From contig JACQCW010000009.1 in assembly GCA_016201425.1 (NCBI GenBank), positions 1 through 12,971 of the forward strand: 12,971 bases of DNA, given 5' to 3'. Position numbers and translations under genes: made by a program. This stretch comes from Candidatus Vogelbacteria bacterium. Its GTDB lineage: Bacteria; Patescibacteria; Paceibacteria; UBA9973; UBA12445. The notes under the pieces are model-generated. The model saw only the letters and a program-made list of their open reading frames with translations. It did no database searches and had not been told where the DNA came from. This document shows positions 7,322-12,971 of this stretch, one piece after another; within the stretch, counting starts at the first letter, position 1; every line of letters begins with the position of its first letter.

Positions 7322-7349
7322 AAAAGCCCTCCAACATTATGTTAGAGGG
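7322..7349 (-). terminator. Terminator of the radical SAM gene
   Basis: A 9-bp stem (7349-7341 with 7335-7327) and 5-nt loop, followed on the minus strand by CTTTTC. One pair is G-U in minus-strand RNA and a C-A mismatch in plus-strand RNA. It lies just after the TAA-side end of the radical SAM gene and before the promoter at 7276-7304. Confidence 0.85.
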
Positions 7350-7355
7350 GTGAAT

Positions 7356-8855
7356 TTACTTTGACACCTTTAAGATATTTTCAGGAATAGCGCCCATCTG
7401 GCCCATCGAATGTTCATACCTGATAGCTGGCGATGAAGGATAGTACGGAATGTTGAGAGTTTCGCGAACAGTTTTCTCAACCAAGTCCCTTTCTATCACT
7501 AGATCTTCAGCAGTTAGTAAATCAGTAAATACGTATGCCTTATATCCACCGTTTGGATCGCCCTTATAATAGTCTGCAACGGTTGTGTAGTCGACTTCGT
7601 ACTGATGAAGCTTGTCACCGGTCTTATAAGTATAGGTGTAGACTCCTGGTCTATTTGAATCCAGCACAGCTTGGTCGTAATAGGGCGTCCCTGGATAACA
7701 AGTGATAATCGTCACATCAAAGTCATCTGGCTTTACCTCGAGGAGCCAGTCCAGAGTTTCCTTGATAGTCTCCTTCGTTTCTCCCGGGTGACCAATCGAC
7801 ATAAGTGCCTTAACTTTCAAATTATGTCTTCTAGCGATTTCAACACACCTCGTGTTTTCCTCCATTGTCGCTTGCTTATTGATATTTTCAAGAATTCTCG
7901 GTGATCCGGATTCAAAACCAGTCAAGATCCAGCGAAAACCTGCATCGTACATCGCTTTAGCCTGCTCATCGTTGAAGAGTTGCGCTTTAATGAATCCACG
8001 CAATCTCCACTCAGTGCCGATCTCCTTCTGCGTCTTCGCGATTAAATTCATCAGCTCGATCATCTTCTTGTTTACATTAAGCTCATCGTCGTACATCATG
8101 AATCCATTAACGCCGTAAGTCTTATACAGATGGACCATCTCATCAACAATATTCTGTGAAGTACGCATTCTGATACGACGAAGCATCGGAGACTCACGTC
8201 CACCGCAAAATCCGCAACCAAATGGACATCCAAGCTGAGCAATCAACGATAGTGCAGGAATTCCCTCAATAGAATAGTGATAACTTGGCACGTCAATCAA
8301 GTGACGGGCCGGAAATGGTAGCTCAGTAAGTTTAGCGTTGGTTAGAAATAAAGCAGAGGACGGATCGTCAGCATCAATGAGCTTAGGCGCATGAGGATCG
8401 CAGGCAAAAAGAATTGCCTCTTCTCCGTCCCCGGCAACCAAAACATCGAACATGGCCTCAGCCTGCCGCATTGCCTTAACAGCACGCCCGCAAATTCCGT
8501 TGCGCAACTCTTTCTTATAAGCAGCATTTACCAGGGTAATGTGCGGGCCACCCAAAATCACACGCGCTTTAGAATTAATGCTCTTGATGGCTTGTAAAAT
8601 TTCAGTAGCGGCTGGCATAAGTGGCGTAGTGGCAGTGATACCAAAACACTCTGCCCTTGAATTCTTAACGTGGTCCTTCACAACTTCCAAATAATTTGAA
8701 ACGCCTGAGAGATCCAGCATTTCAACCTTAGTGCCAACCATCTCCAGGACGGCGGCAACCTTCAGAATTCCCAAATTCATAAATACTCTTTCATCCAAAA
8801 GAAAAATGGATGGTGGAGTAATGAGACAGACTCTCTCTGGAATCGTTTTCTGCAC
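7356..8855 (-). CDS. B12-binding domain radical SAM protein
   Basis: About 499 residues from the preferred start. An N-terminal cobalamin-binding-like Rossmann region (VCLITPPSIFLLDERVF, then GITATTPLMPAA, ILGGPH) is followed by a radical SAM core with the cluster motif CPFGCGFC (C-x3-C-x2-C) and later TGFESGSPRILENINK and GHPGETKET. It resembles the BchE/P-methylase-like class, which does radical methylations, cyclisations or other rearrangements; the substrate is unknown. I place the start at the GTG at 8855 because GGAGAGG lies six nt upstream and the homology begins soon after; the longer reading from a TTG at 8909 adds an unconserved segment encoded by two hairpins and has no Shine-Dalgarno site. 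It is a one-gene unit between the glycan genes and the O-antigen-ligase gene, so a glycan or lipid substrate is possible but not shown. Confidence 0.88.
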   Translation of the reverse strand: MQKTIPERVCLITPPSIFLLDERVFMNLGILKVAAVLEMVGTKVEMLDLSGVSNYLEVVKDHVKNSRAECFGITATTPLMPAATEILQAIKSINSKARVILGGPHITLVNAAYKKELRNGICGRAVKAMRQAEAMFDVLVAGDGEEAILFACDPHAPKLIDADDPSSALFLTNAKLTELPFPARHLIDVPSYHYSIEGIPALSLIAQLGCPFGCGFCGGRESPMLRRIRMRTSQNIVDEMVHLYKTYGVNGFMMYDDELNVNKKMIELMNLIAKTQKEIGTEWRLRGFIKAQLFNDEQAKAMYDAGFRWILTGFESGSPRILENINKQATMEENTRCVEIARRHNLKVKALMSIGHPGETKETIKETLDWLLEVKPDDFDVTIITCYPGTPYYDQAVLDSNRPGVYTYTYKTGDKLHQYEVDYTTVADYYKGDPNGGYKAYVFTDLLTAEDLVIERDLVEKTVRETLNIPYYPSSPAIRYEHSMGQMGAIPENILKVSK

Positions 8856-8861
8856 AATACA

Positions 8862-8868
8862 CCTCTCC
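8862..8868 (-). promoter_or_regulatory. RBS deciding the radical SAM start
   Basis: GGAGAGG on the minus strand, six nt before GTG at 8855. Its first two bases lie in the 3' arm of the adjacent hairpin, so access may depend on folding. Confidence 0.65.
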
Positions 8869-8895
8869 GCCCGAGGCGGATCAGCCTTGGGCTGA
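8866..8895 (-). repeat. Two abutting 15-nt hairpins in the leader
   Basis: Read on the minus strand, TCAGCC-CAA-GGCTGA (8895-8881) is followed without a gap by TCCGCC-TCG-GGCGGA (8880-8866). Each is a perfect 6-bp stem with a 3-nt loop. They are GC-rich in an AT-rich intergenic setting. They look like a small repeat unit or a structured leader upstream of the radical SAM ribosome-binding site. Confidence 0.75.
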
Positions 8896-8921
8896 CTTTC
8901 TCGTGTCAAATGTAAAAGATC

Positions 8922-8938
8922 TCATGCTTTAAGCATGA
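8922..8938. other. Small palindrome after the epimerase gene
   Basis: TCATGC and GCATGA around a 5-nt AT loop. It could be a weak minus-strand terminator for the epimerase gene (only a CTTTT tract some 3 nt later) but also overlaps a possible -10 for the radical SAM gene. Its role is undecided. Confidence 0.35.
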
Positions 8939-8963
8939 TAAAAAATAAAATATCCTATAGCAA
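8935..8963 (-). promoter_or_regulatory. Possible promoter of the radical SAM gene
   Basis: TTGCTA (8963-8958), 17 nt, TATCAT (8940-8935). It fits in the 116-nt gap between the epimerase stop and the GTG at 8855 and would give a leader of about 70-75 nt containing the two hairpins. Both hexamers are imperfect. Confidence 0.4.
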
Positions 8964-8971
8964 CTAGACAT

Positions 8972-9965
8972 TTATTGTTTCCCGTCTTGTAGTTTTAAGA
9001 GCCACGATTTATTTTTTACGAACCAGTTCAGAAACTTTTTTACACCTTCGTCTATCTTCACTTTAGGATCAAACCCCAGATCACGTCGCGCTTTATTGAT
9101 GTCAGCAAAAGTCTCCTTCACGTCACCAGGCTGCATAGGTAAAAACTTTATATTCGCCTTCTTTCCCAAGTAATCCTCAATTAGCTTAATAAATGTCATC
9201 AGGGTTACAGGATTCTCACCACCAAGATTATAAATTTCGTATTTTAAGTCCTTCTTATTAAGTGCTGCGATTATCCCATCAACTATATCACCAACATATG
9301 TAAAATCACGCGCCATCTCACCGTTATTGTAAACATCTATCGGTTTATCCAACAAAATATTTTTAGCAAATTTAAAGAGCGCTAAATCCGGCCGACCATA
9401 CTCGCCATAAACAGTAAAGAATCTCAGCCCCGCTGTTTCAATGCCGTAAAGATGGTGATAAGAATGTGCCAAGACTTCATTTGCCTTCTTGGATGCAGCA
9501 TAAATCGAAATGGGATGATCTACAGTGTGTGATTCAGAAAAGGGCATCTCTTTATTTTTACCATATACAGAACTCGACGAAGCAAAAATCACTCTCTTAA
9601 TTTTATTAACCTTGGCAGCCTCAAAAATATTAAGTGTGCCAAGATAGTTTGACTCCGTATATGCCCAAGGATTGGTCAGCGAATACCGTACGCCAGCCTG
9701 CGCTGCCAAGTGCACGATTGCATCTGGTTTTTCTTTTTTAACGATTGAACTCAGAGACTTAAAATCCGCAATATTTTTTTTATAAAATTTATATTTTGGA
9801 AACGCCAGAAGAATTTTGTTTCTCTTCTGCTTAATCTTTGGGTCATAATAATCAGTAATGTTATCAACGCCCACGACTCTGCACCCGTCAGAAAGCAATC
9901 TATTGGCAAGATGAAAACCAATAAATCCAGCGGTACCCGTAAATGGTTTTTTGTTTGACTACCAT
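8972..9965 (-). CDS. UDP-glucuronate 4-epimerase-like, probable N-terminal frameshift
   Basis: A short-chain dehydrogenase of the UDP-glucuronate 4-epimerase type (LpsL/CapI-like), expected to interconvert UDP-GlcA and UDP-GalA with bound NAD. The main frame carries TGTAGFIGFHLANRLL (NAD-binding glycine motif), HLAAQAGVRYSL, the catalytic SSSS-VYG and Y-x3-K (YAASK), then RFFTVYG and GEMARDFTYVGDIVDGI. That frame has no ATG, GTG or TTG before the glycine motif; the first TTG (9898) would cut the motif off. The natural ATG at 9965, three nt after the preceding stop, is in another frame that stops after about 20 codons. One missing A in the run at 9947-9952, or two extra bases nearby, would restore MVVKQK...TGTAGFIG. 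So this is either a sequencing/assembly error in a homopolymer or a real mutation. Family secure; exact sugar inferred. Confidence 0.85.
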
Positions 9966-9968
9966 AAT

Positions 9969-10808
9969 CTACTTTTTAGGATTAGTGTTATTCAACCAAT
10001 ATTTATTAAGTGTCTCGGTCAACATCTGATCCGCCAATAATTTCTCATTCATCTGATCTACCGCCTCAAATAATGACGGCTTGACCTTGTTAGCTTTAAA
10101 AATCTTTATAAACGTCTTCAAATCCTTTGGTAAACATTTACCACCAAATCCCCTATAACCCTTATGCTCAACGTGAAGGTGATTTGACCCAATCCACGGA
10201 TCGTTCGACATTATGTCTTTGAGATCATTATACTCGACACCGAGAGATTTACAGAGATCGTAAACTTGATTTGCAAACGTCACCTTAACTGCAAAGAAGG
10301 AATTTCTAACATACTTAAATGTTTCAGTAGCTAAAGCAGGAAGAATTTTATTTGAATCGCCCTTAGGTAAAGTTTTTATTATGCCTTCCGCAATTTTTTC
10401 ATTTCCCTTCGTATAACCCAACAGTTGCAAGTGCGGTTTTGAGAAATCTTCCCATGCCGTAACTTCAGTTAAAAACTCAGGACTGTGGAAAAATTTATGT
10501 TTAGGAAATAGTTTCTGCAGATGCTCGGTTGTACCTGTCGGAACAGTAGATTTTATAACAAACATTTTTGGATCCCCAAATCGCTTTAGGAAGTTTTCAA
10601 AAAGCGAAAGATCCACCCCGAGTTTCGACTTTTTGCTGTGCGCCGAGGGCAAGCATAAAAAAACTAGATCAGCATTGTCCAAGTCCTCGACCCTCCCAAT
10701 ATTCTTAAATTTGTCATACGCAAAAACTTCGAACTTCTTCGATACAAACCATCTTCTTATCTGCTCCCCCACCATTCCTACGCCAACGACTCCAATTTTA
10801 TATTTCAT
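9969..10808 (-). CDS. Short UDP-glucose/GDP-mannose dehydrogenase-like protein
   Basis: 279 residues. The N-terminal NAD-binding fold (GVVGVGMVGE, 6-15; acidic-type strand end FAYDK), STVPTGTTE (87-95), SPEFLTE (109-115), the helix ETFKYVRNSFFAVKVTFANQ (162-181) and the catalytic loop GFGGKCLPKD (220-229, nucleophile Cys225) all match the UDP-sugar 6-dehydrogenase family, which oxidises C6 of a nucleotide sugar to the acid. Typical members have about 390-450 residues; this one stops after the central dimerisation helix and lacks the C-terminal UDP-binding domain. The end looks natural, because the stop is followed three nt later by the epimerase ATG. It overlaps pseI by ATGA. It would supply UDP-glucuronate to the epimerase if active on UDP-glucose; with the missing domain the substrate is uncertain. 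Confidence 0.82.
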   Translation of the reverse strand: MKYKIGVVGVGMVGEQIRRWFVSKKFEVFAYDKFKNIGRVEDLDNADLVFLCLPSAHSKKSKLGVDLSLFENFLKRFGDPKMFVIKSTVPTGTTEHLQKLFPKHKFFHSPEFLTEVTAWEDFSKPHLQLLGYTKGNEKIAEGIIKTLPKGDSNKILPALATETFKYVRNSFFAVKVTFANQVYDLCKSLGVEYNDLKDIMSNDPWIGSNHLHVEHKGYRGFGGKCLPKDLKTFIKIFKANKVKPSLFEAVDQMNEKLLADQMLTETLNKYWLNNTNPKK

Positions 10809-11923
10809 CTTTTTAAATTAACTGAATCAATCATACTCCAATCAATCGGTGTTGCAAATTCAATATCCTTACTCGCCCTTTTCCCTATTATCTGATCATA
10901 ATATTTTGTTTCCAATCCAAAAGCAGGACGAACCGACCGTACATTTTTAGGAGTGAACACTTCCCCTTTTTTAATATCTTTTGAAATAAAGAGAGATCTT
11001 CGCCATCTTTTGTTGTATCCTTCAAGTTTATTATTTGGGCCGTACTGTATTTTTCCCAATACAGTCTTTGATAACTTTATTTTAAACTCTCCCTGCTCGA
11101 ACTGCCTTATTTTTTTAACCATCTCAGCAAACTCTCTCGGCTCTATAGAGAATTGAGCATCCGGTCCACCCAACTTACGATCTAAAATCAAATGCTTTTC
11201 GATGACTGACGCACCGGCCACAACAGCCATAATTGGCACTTCGATGCCCGCGTTATTATCCGAAAAACCACTAACGACACCGAAACGCTTTAAAATATCG
11301 TGGATAGTACCCAAATTCATGTCCTTTAATTTAGGACTGCCCGAATATCCTGTTACACAATGCAGCACCACAATCTCTTTTGCGCCATACTTTTTCAAAG
11401 TTTTCACCGCAAAATTAACTTCACCTTTAGAAGCGTAGCCAACCGACATGATTATTGGCTTGCCCGTCTGCGCAACCTTACGCAACAGAACAAAGTCAGT
11501 CGCCTCGTAGGAGGCAATCTTATAACAAGGCACTTTCGTCTTTTCCAAAAAATCTACAGCAGTTTCATCAAACGGGGTGGAAAAAAATAAAATCCCGAGT
11601 TTTTCTGCTAACTTTTTTAATTTTGGCTGCCACTCCCATGGGGTATACGCGGTTTGATAAAGCTGATACAAGGTCTTACCCTTCCATAATTTCGGATTAT
11701 CTCCACCACCAACCCGAAACCACTTTTTATCGGAATTCAAAGTAATTGTATCAGCAGTATAGGTCTGAAGCTTTACAGCATCGGCACCCGCGGAGGCCGC
11801 CGCCTTCACCAACCCTACCGCTTCTTCATACCTTTGATGGTGGTTACCAGAAATCTCTGCAACTATAAATACCGGACGCCCACGCCCTACTTCACGTTTT
11901 CCAATTTTTATTTTTTTCCGCAT
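10805..11923 (-). CDS. pseI: Pseudaminic acid synthase family (PseI/NeuB)
   Basis: 372 residues, the normal length. It belongs to the NeuB/PseI family, which condenses phosphoenolpyruvate with an amino-sugar to make nonulosonic acids. The barrel carries AEISGNH (22-28), KLQTYT (51-56), LWKGKTLYQLYQTAYTPWEW (79-98), STPFDETAVDFLE (115-127), KIAS (135-138), EKHLILDR (242-249) and GGPDAQFS (252-259). The SAF/antifreeze-like domain is at about 308-367 (DIKKGEVF, RSVRPAFGL). The LWKG...YTPWEW block favours PseI (pseudaminic acid) over NeuB. Unusually, the motif normally written SDHT is SDNN, so the His that binds the metal in characterised NeuB is Asn223; the second ligand, His244, is kept. The gene starts without a Shine-Dalgarno site about 14 nt after a terminator-like hairpin and overlaps the dehydrogenase gene by ATGA. 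Confidence 0.85.
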   Translation of the reverse strand: MRKKIKIGKREVGRGRPVFIVAEISGNHHQRYEEAVGLVKAAASAGADAVKLQTYTADTITLNSDKKWFRVGGGDNPKLWKGKTLYQLYQTAYTPWEWQPKLKKLAEKLGILFFSTPFDETAVDFLEKTKVPCYKIASYEATDFVLLRKVAQTGKPIIMSVGYASKGEVNFAVKTLKKYGAKEIVVLHCVTGYSGSPKLKDMNLGTIHDILKRFGVVSGFSDNNAGIEVPIMAVVAGASVIEKHLILDRKLGGPDAQFSIEPREFAEMVKKIRQFEQGEFKIKLSKTVLGKIQYGPNNKLEGYNKRWRRSLFISKDIKKGEVFTPKNVRSVRPAFGLETKYYDQIIGKRASKDIEFATPIDWSMIDSVNLKR

Positions 11924-11934
11924 TAAATTTATTT

Positions 11935-11964
11935 AAAAGAGGGCCTTCTGTGGCGAAGACCCTC
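11935..11964 (-). terminator. Terminator-like hairpin just before pseI
   Basis: A 10-bp stem (11964-11955 with 11948-11939), 6-nt loop, and a short TTTT tract on the minus strand. One pair is G-U only in minus-strand RNA. It lies 11 nt after the stop of the GNAT gene and ends about 12 nt before the pseI ATG, leaving no room for a promoter between them. It may be a partial terminator or an attenuator. Confidence 0.7.
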
Positions 11965-11975
11965 GTAGCCTTTAA

Positions 11976-12455
11976 TTATCTTTTTCGTAATCGCATTTTT
12001 ACACACAGAGTATTGTTTATGATAGTCTGACCCAGATTCATGTATCCGGCCTTTTCAAAAGATTTTATGGATGCAATGTTATCTTTTTTAATCAAAGCAT
12101 CCACACTTGATACACCAGCAAAATCTTCGAAAAACAAAAGACATGAATTTCTTAGAATTTTGTTACCGAGTCCCCGACCAGTAAAATTAGAAGTCAACGC
12201 GATACTAACCTCTGCAACAGACTTGTCCTCGGCATCAACATCATACCTAACCTGACCAATAGGTATTCCGTCTTCTAAGGTGGCAATATAAATCGCAGAA
12301 TATATAGAACTCAATTTTTTTTCAAACCACCTTTTATGATCTGATAAATCTATAGAAGAGGTGAAAAATGAGACGTTCCTAACCTGCGGCTCATTCCGTA
12401 AATCGAACAAAAATTGTAAATCACCAATATTCGCCCTCCTCAAGATTATATTCAT
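11976..12455 (-). CDS. PseH-like GNAT N-acetyltransferase
   Basis: 159 residues, a single GNAT domain. It starts with the family's first strand (IILRRANIGDLQFLFDLRNEPQVR), has the D-H-x-x-WF segment (39-44) shared by PseH-type enzymes and by GNAT domains fused to PseG, the acetyl-CoA loop TGRGLGNKIL (92-101) and the closing KKDNIASIKSFEKAGY (123-138). PseH acetylates the 4-amino group of a UDP-linked sugar on the way to pseudaminic acid, so its place two cistrons from a PseI-like enzyme fits that pathway. The start ATG at 12455 is backed by a clear AAAGGAGA site. It lies 17 nt after the glycosyltransferase stop. GNAT membership is certain; the exact substrate is inferred from neighbours. Confidence 0.85.
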   Translation of the reverse strand: MNIILRRANIGDLQFLFDLRNEPQVRNVSFFTSSIDLSDHKRWFEKKLSSIYSAIYIATLEDGIPIGQVRYDVDAEDKSVAEVSIALTSNFTGRGLGNKILRNSCLLFFEDFAGVSSVDALIKKDNIASIKSFEKAGYMNLGQTIINNTLCVKMRLRKR

Positions 12456-12459
12456 ATAC

Positions 12460-12467
12460 TCTCCTTT
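12460..12467 (-). promoter_or_regulatory. RBS of the GNAT gene
   Basis: AAAGGAGA on the minus strand just after the glycosyltransferase stop, a few nt before the ATG at 12455. It fixes the start. Confidence 0.8.
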
Positions 12468-12472
12468 CTCTG

Positions 12473-12971
12473 CTAAAGATTTGCCATTTTATAATCCCGT
12501 ATCTTATTCACTTCATCCTGTCTCGTTTTGTATCGCTCCGACAATTGCAACAAGGCTTTATTCAATTTGGTTACGTCTCCGGTAAGACTACTCCTGCGGC
12601 GGTTATATGTAAACAGTGGCTTATCTATATGATAACCAGGCCAACGCCCTCTTGTTTTTAACAGTAAATCATACTCAGCAAAGAAAACGCTGGGATCATA
12701 AAATCCCTCGGCAACAAATAGTTGTCTCCTAAACATAGTACCAATTGCAACTGTCGCATAAAGATTGTCTTTTGTGGACACAATCTTCTCCACTCCATCT
12801 AATTCTTCAACGTAATCACTATAGACAAAACTCACACCCGCATAGGCATCCAAAATAGCAATTTCCTCGCTTATAAGGTTAGAGGCAAAAACATCATCGC
12901 TATCCAACTTAACCACGTATTCACCCGAGGAGGCCATAAAGCCAACGTTGGCCGCCTTTACTGCTCCGGCA
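12473..12971 (-). CDS. Glycosyltransferase family 2, 5' part missing
   Basis: The open frame runs into the right edge, so the gene is cut. The visible part begins AGAVKAANVGFMASSGEYVVKL-type sequence, the end of the GT-A nucleotide-binding half of family 2 glycosyltransferases, followed by the metal/sugar-nucleotide motif DSDD (D-x-D-D; codons near 12893-12904). Later come VYSDY, a FRRQLF segment and AEYDLLLKTRGRW, matching the usual acceptor region, then a helical, charged tail. These enzymes move a sugar from a nucleotide donor to a growing glycan at the cytoplasmic side of the membrane. The internal Met at 12937 is not the start. It is followed closely by the GNAT gene and belongs to the same surface-glycan locus. 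Donor and acceptor cannot be told. Confidence 0.88.
   Translation of the reverse strand, partial: AGAVKAANVGFMASSGEYVVKLDSDDVFASNLISEEIAILDAYAGVSFVYSDYVEELDGVEKIVSTKDNLYATVAIGTMFRRQLFVAEGFYDPSVFFAEYDLLLKTRGRWPGYHIDKPLFTYNRRRSSLTGDVTKLNKALLQLSERYKTRQDEVNKIRDYKMANL

Noticed and set aside
8856..8909. N-terminal extension of the radical SAM protein from a TTG at 8909
   Set aside because: The TTG has no Shine-Dalgarno site, the added residues are encoded mostly by two hairpins and match no family, and a GTG with a good site lies at 8855.
9896..9898. TTG as the real start of the epimerase
   Set aside because: Starting there would delete the NAD-binding glycine motif, which is encoded just upstream in the same frame.
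1..12971. Recoded UGA as in some CPR lineages
   Set aside because: Several genes end at TGA at the expected family length, and I met no in-frame TGA within conserved domains.
1..12971. CRISPR array, tRNA/rRNA, insertion sequence or known defence system
   Set aside because: No regularly spaced repeats, cloverleaf-type sequence, transposase or recognised defence genes were seen; the methyltransferase and MazG-like enzyme alone do not make a defence system.

Overview
The window looks like a piece of a Candidate Phyla Radiation (Patescibacteria, probably Parcubacteria/Paceibacteria) genome, most likely from a metagenome assembly. The reasons are family-level. The O-antigen-ligase-like polymerase is fused to a TPR tail. 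A lamin-tail/PKD surface protein sits next to it. The family-4 uracil-DNA glycosylase has lost its iron-sulfur cysteines. Genes are tightly packed and only some have Shine-Dalgarno sites. UGA is used as a normal stop (lipoprotein, MazG-like and pseI genes), so the code is standard and the UGA-recoding CPR lineages are excluded. No tRNA, rRNA, CRISPR array, transposase or integrase was seen.

Layout. Positions 1-1082 are on the + strand: the 3' part of a DUF4419 gene, clearly more GC-rich than the rest, closed by a terminator, then a cold-shock protein gene with a textbook sigma70-type promoter, a leader of about 90 nt and its own terminator. Everything from 12971 down to 1262 reads on the - strand and converges on the cold-shock gene. 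In transcription order it is: a glycosyltransferase family 2 gene (cut by the window edge), a PseH-like GNAT acetyltransferase, a terminator-like hairpin, pseI (pseudaminic acid synthase family), a short UDP-glucose dehydrogenase-like gene, a UDP-glucuronate 4-epimerase-like gene with a probable frameshift at its start, a B12-binding radical SAM gene with its own leader and terminator, then a five-gene run (O-antigen ligase/TPR, lamin-tail/PKD protein, uracil-DNA glycosylase, SAM methyltransferase, MazG-like pyrophosphohydrolase), and finally a lipoprotein gene with its own likely promoter and a strong terminator.

How the genes fit together. The right half (about 8970-12971) is a nucleotide-sugar and surface-glycan locus: a nonulosonic acid branch (GNAT plus PseI) and a uronic acid branch (UDP-hexose oxidation, then 4-epimerisation). 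The O-antigen-ligase-like membrane protein and the secreted lamin-tail/PKD protein are plausible downstream envelope partners. That same transcript also carries three small DNA/nucleotide-maintenance-type enzymes (glycosylase, methyltransferase, nucleotide pyrophosphohydrolase), an odd mixture.

Points most worth a second look: the PseI-like enzyme has Asn where sialic/pseudaminic acid synthases carry a metal-binding His; the uracil-DNA glycosylase lacks all four Fe-S cysteine positions; the epimerase N-terminus is out of frame with its only good ATG; the O-antigen ligase gene appears to be transcribed as a leaderless mRNA; and the radical SAM leader contains two abutting 15-nt hairpins that touch its ribosome-binding site. 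I did not recognise a known defence system or mobile element here.
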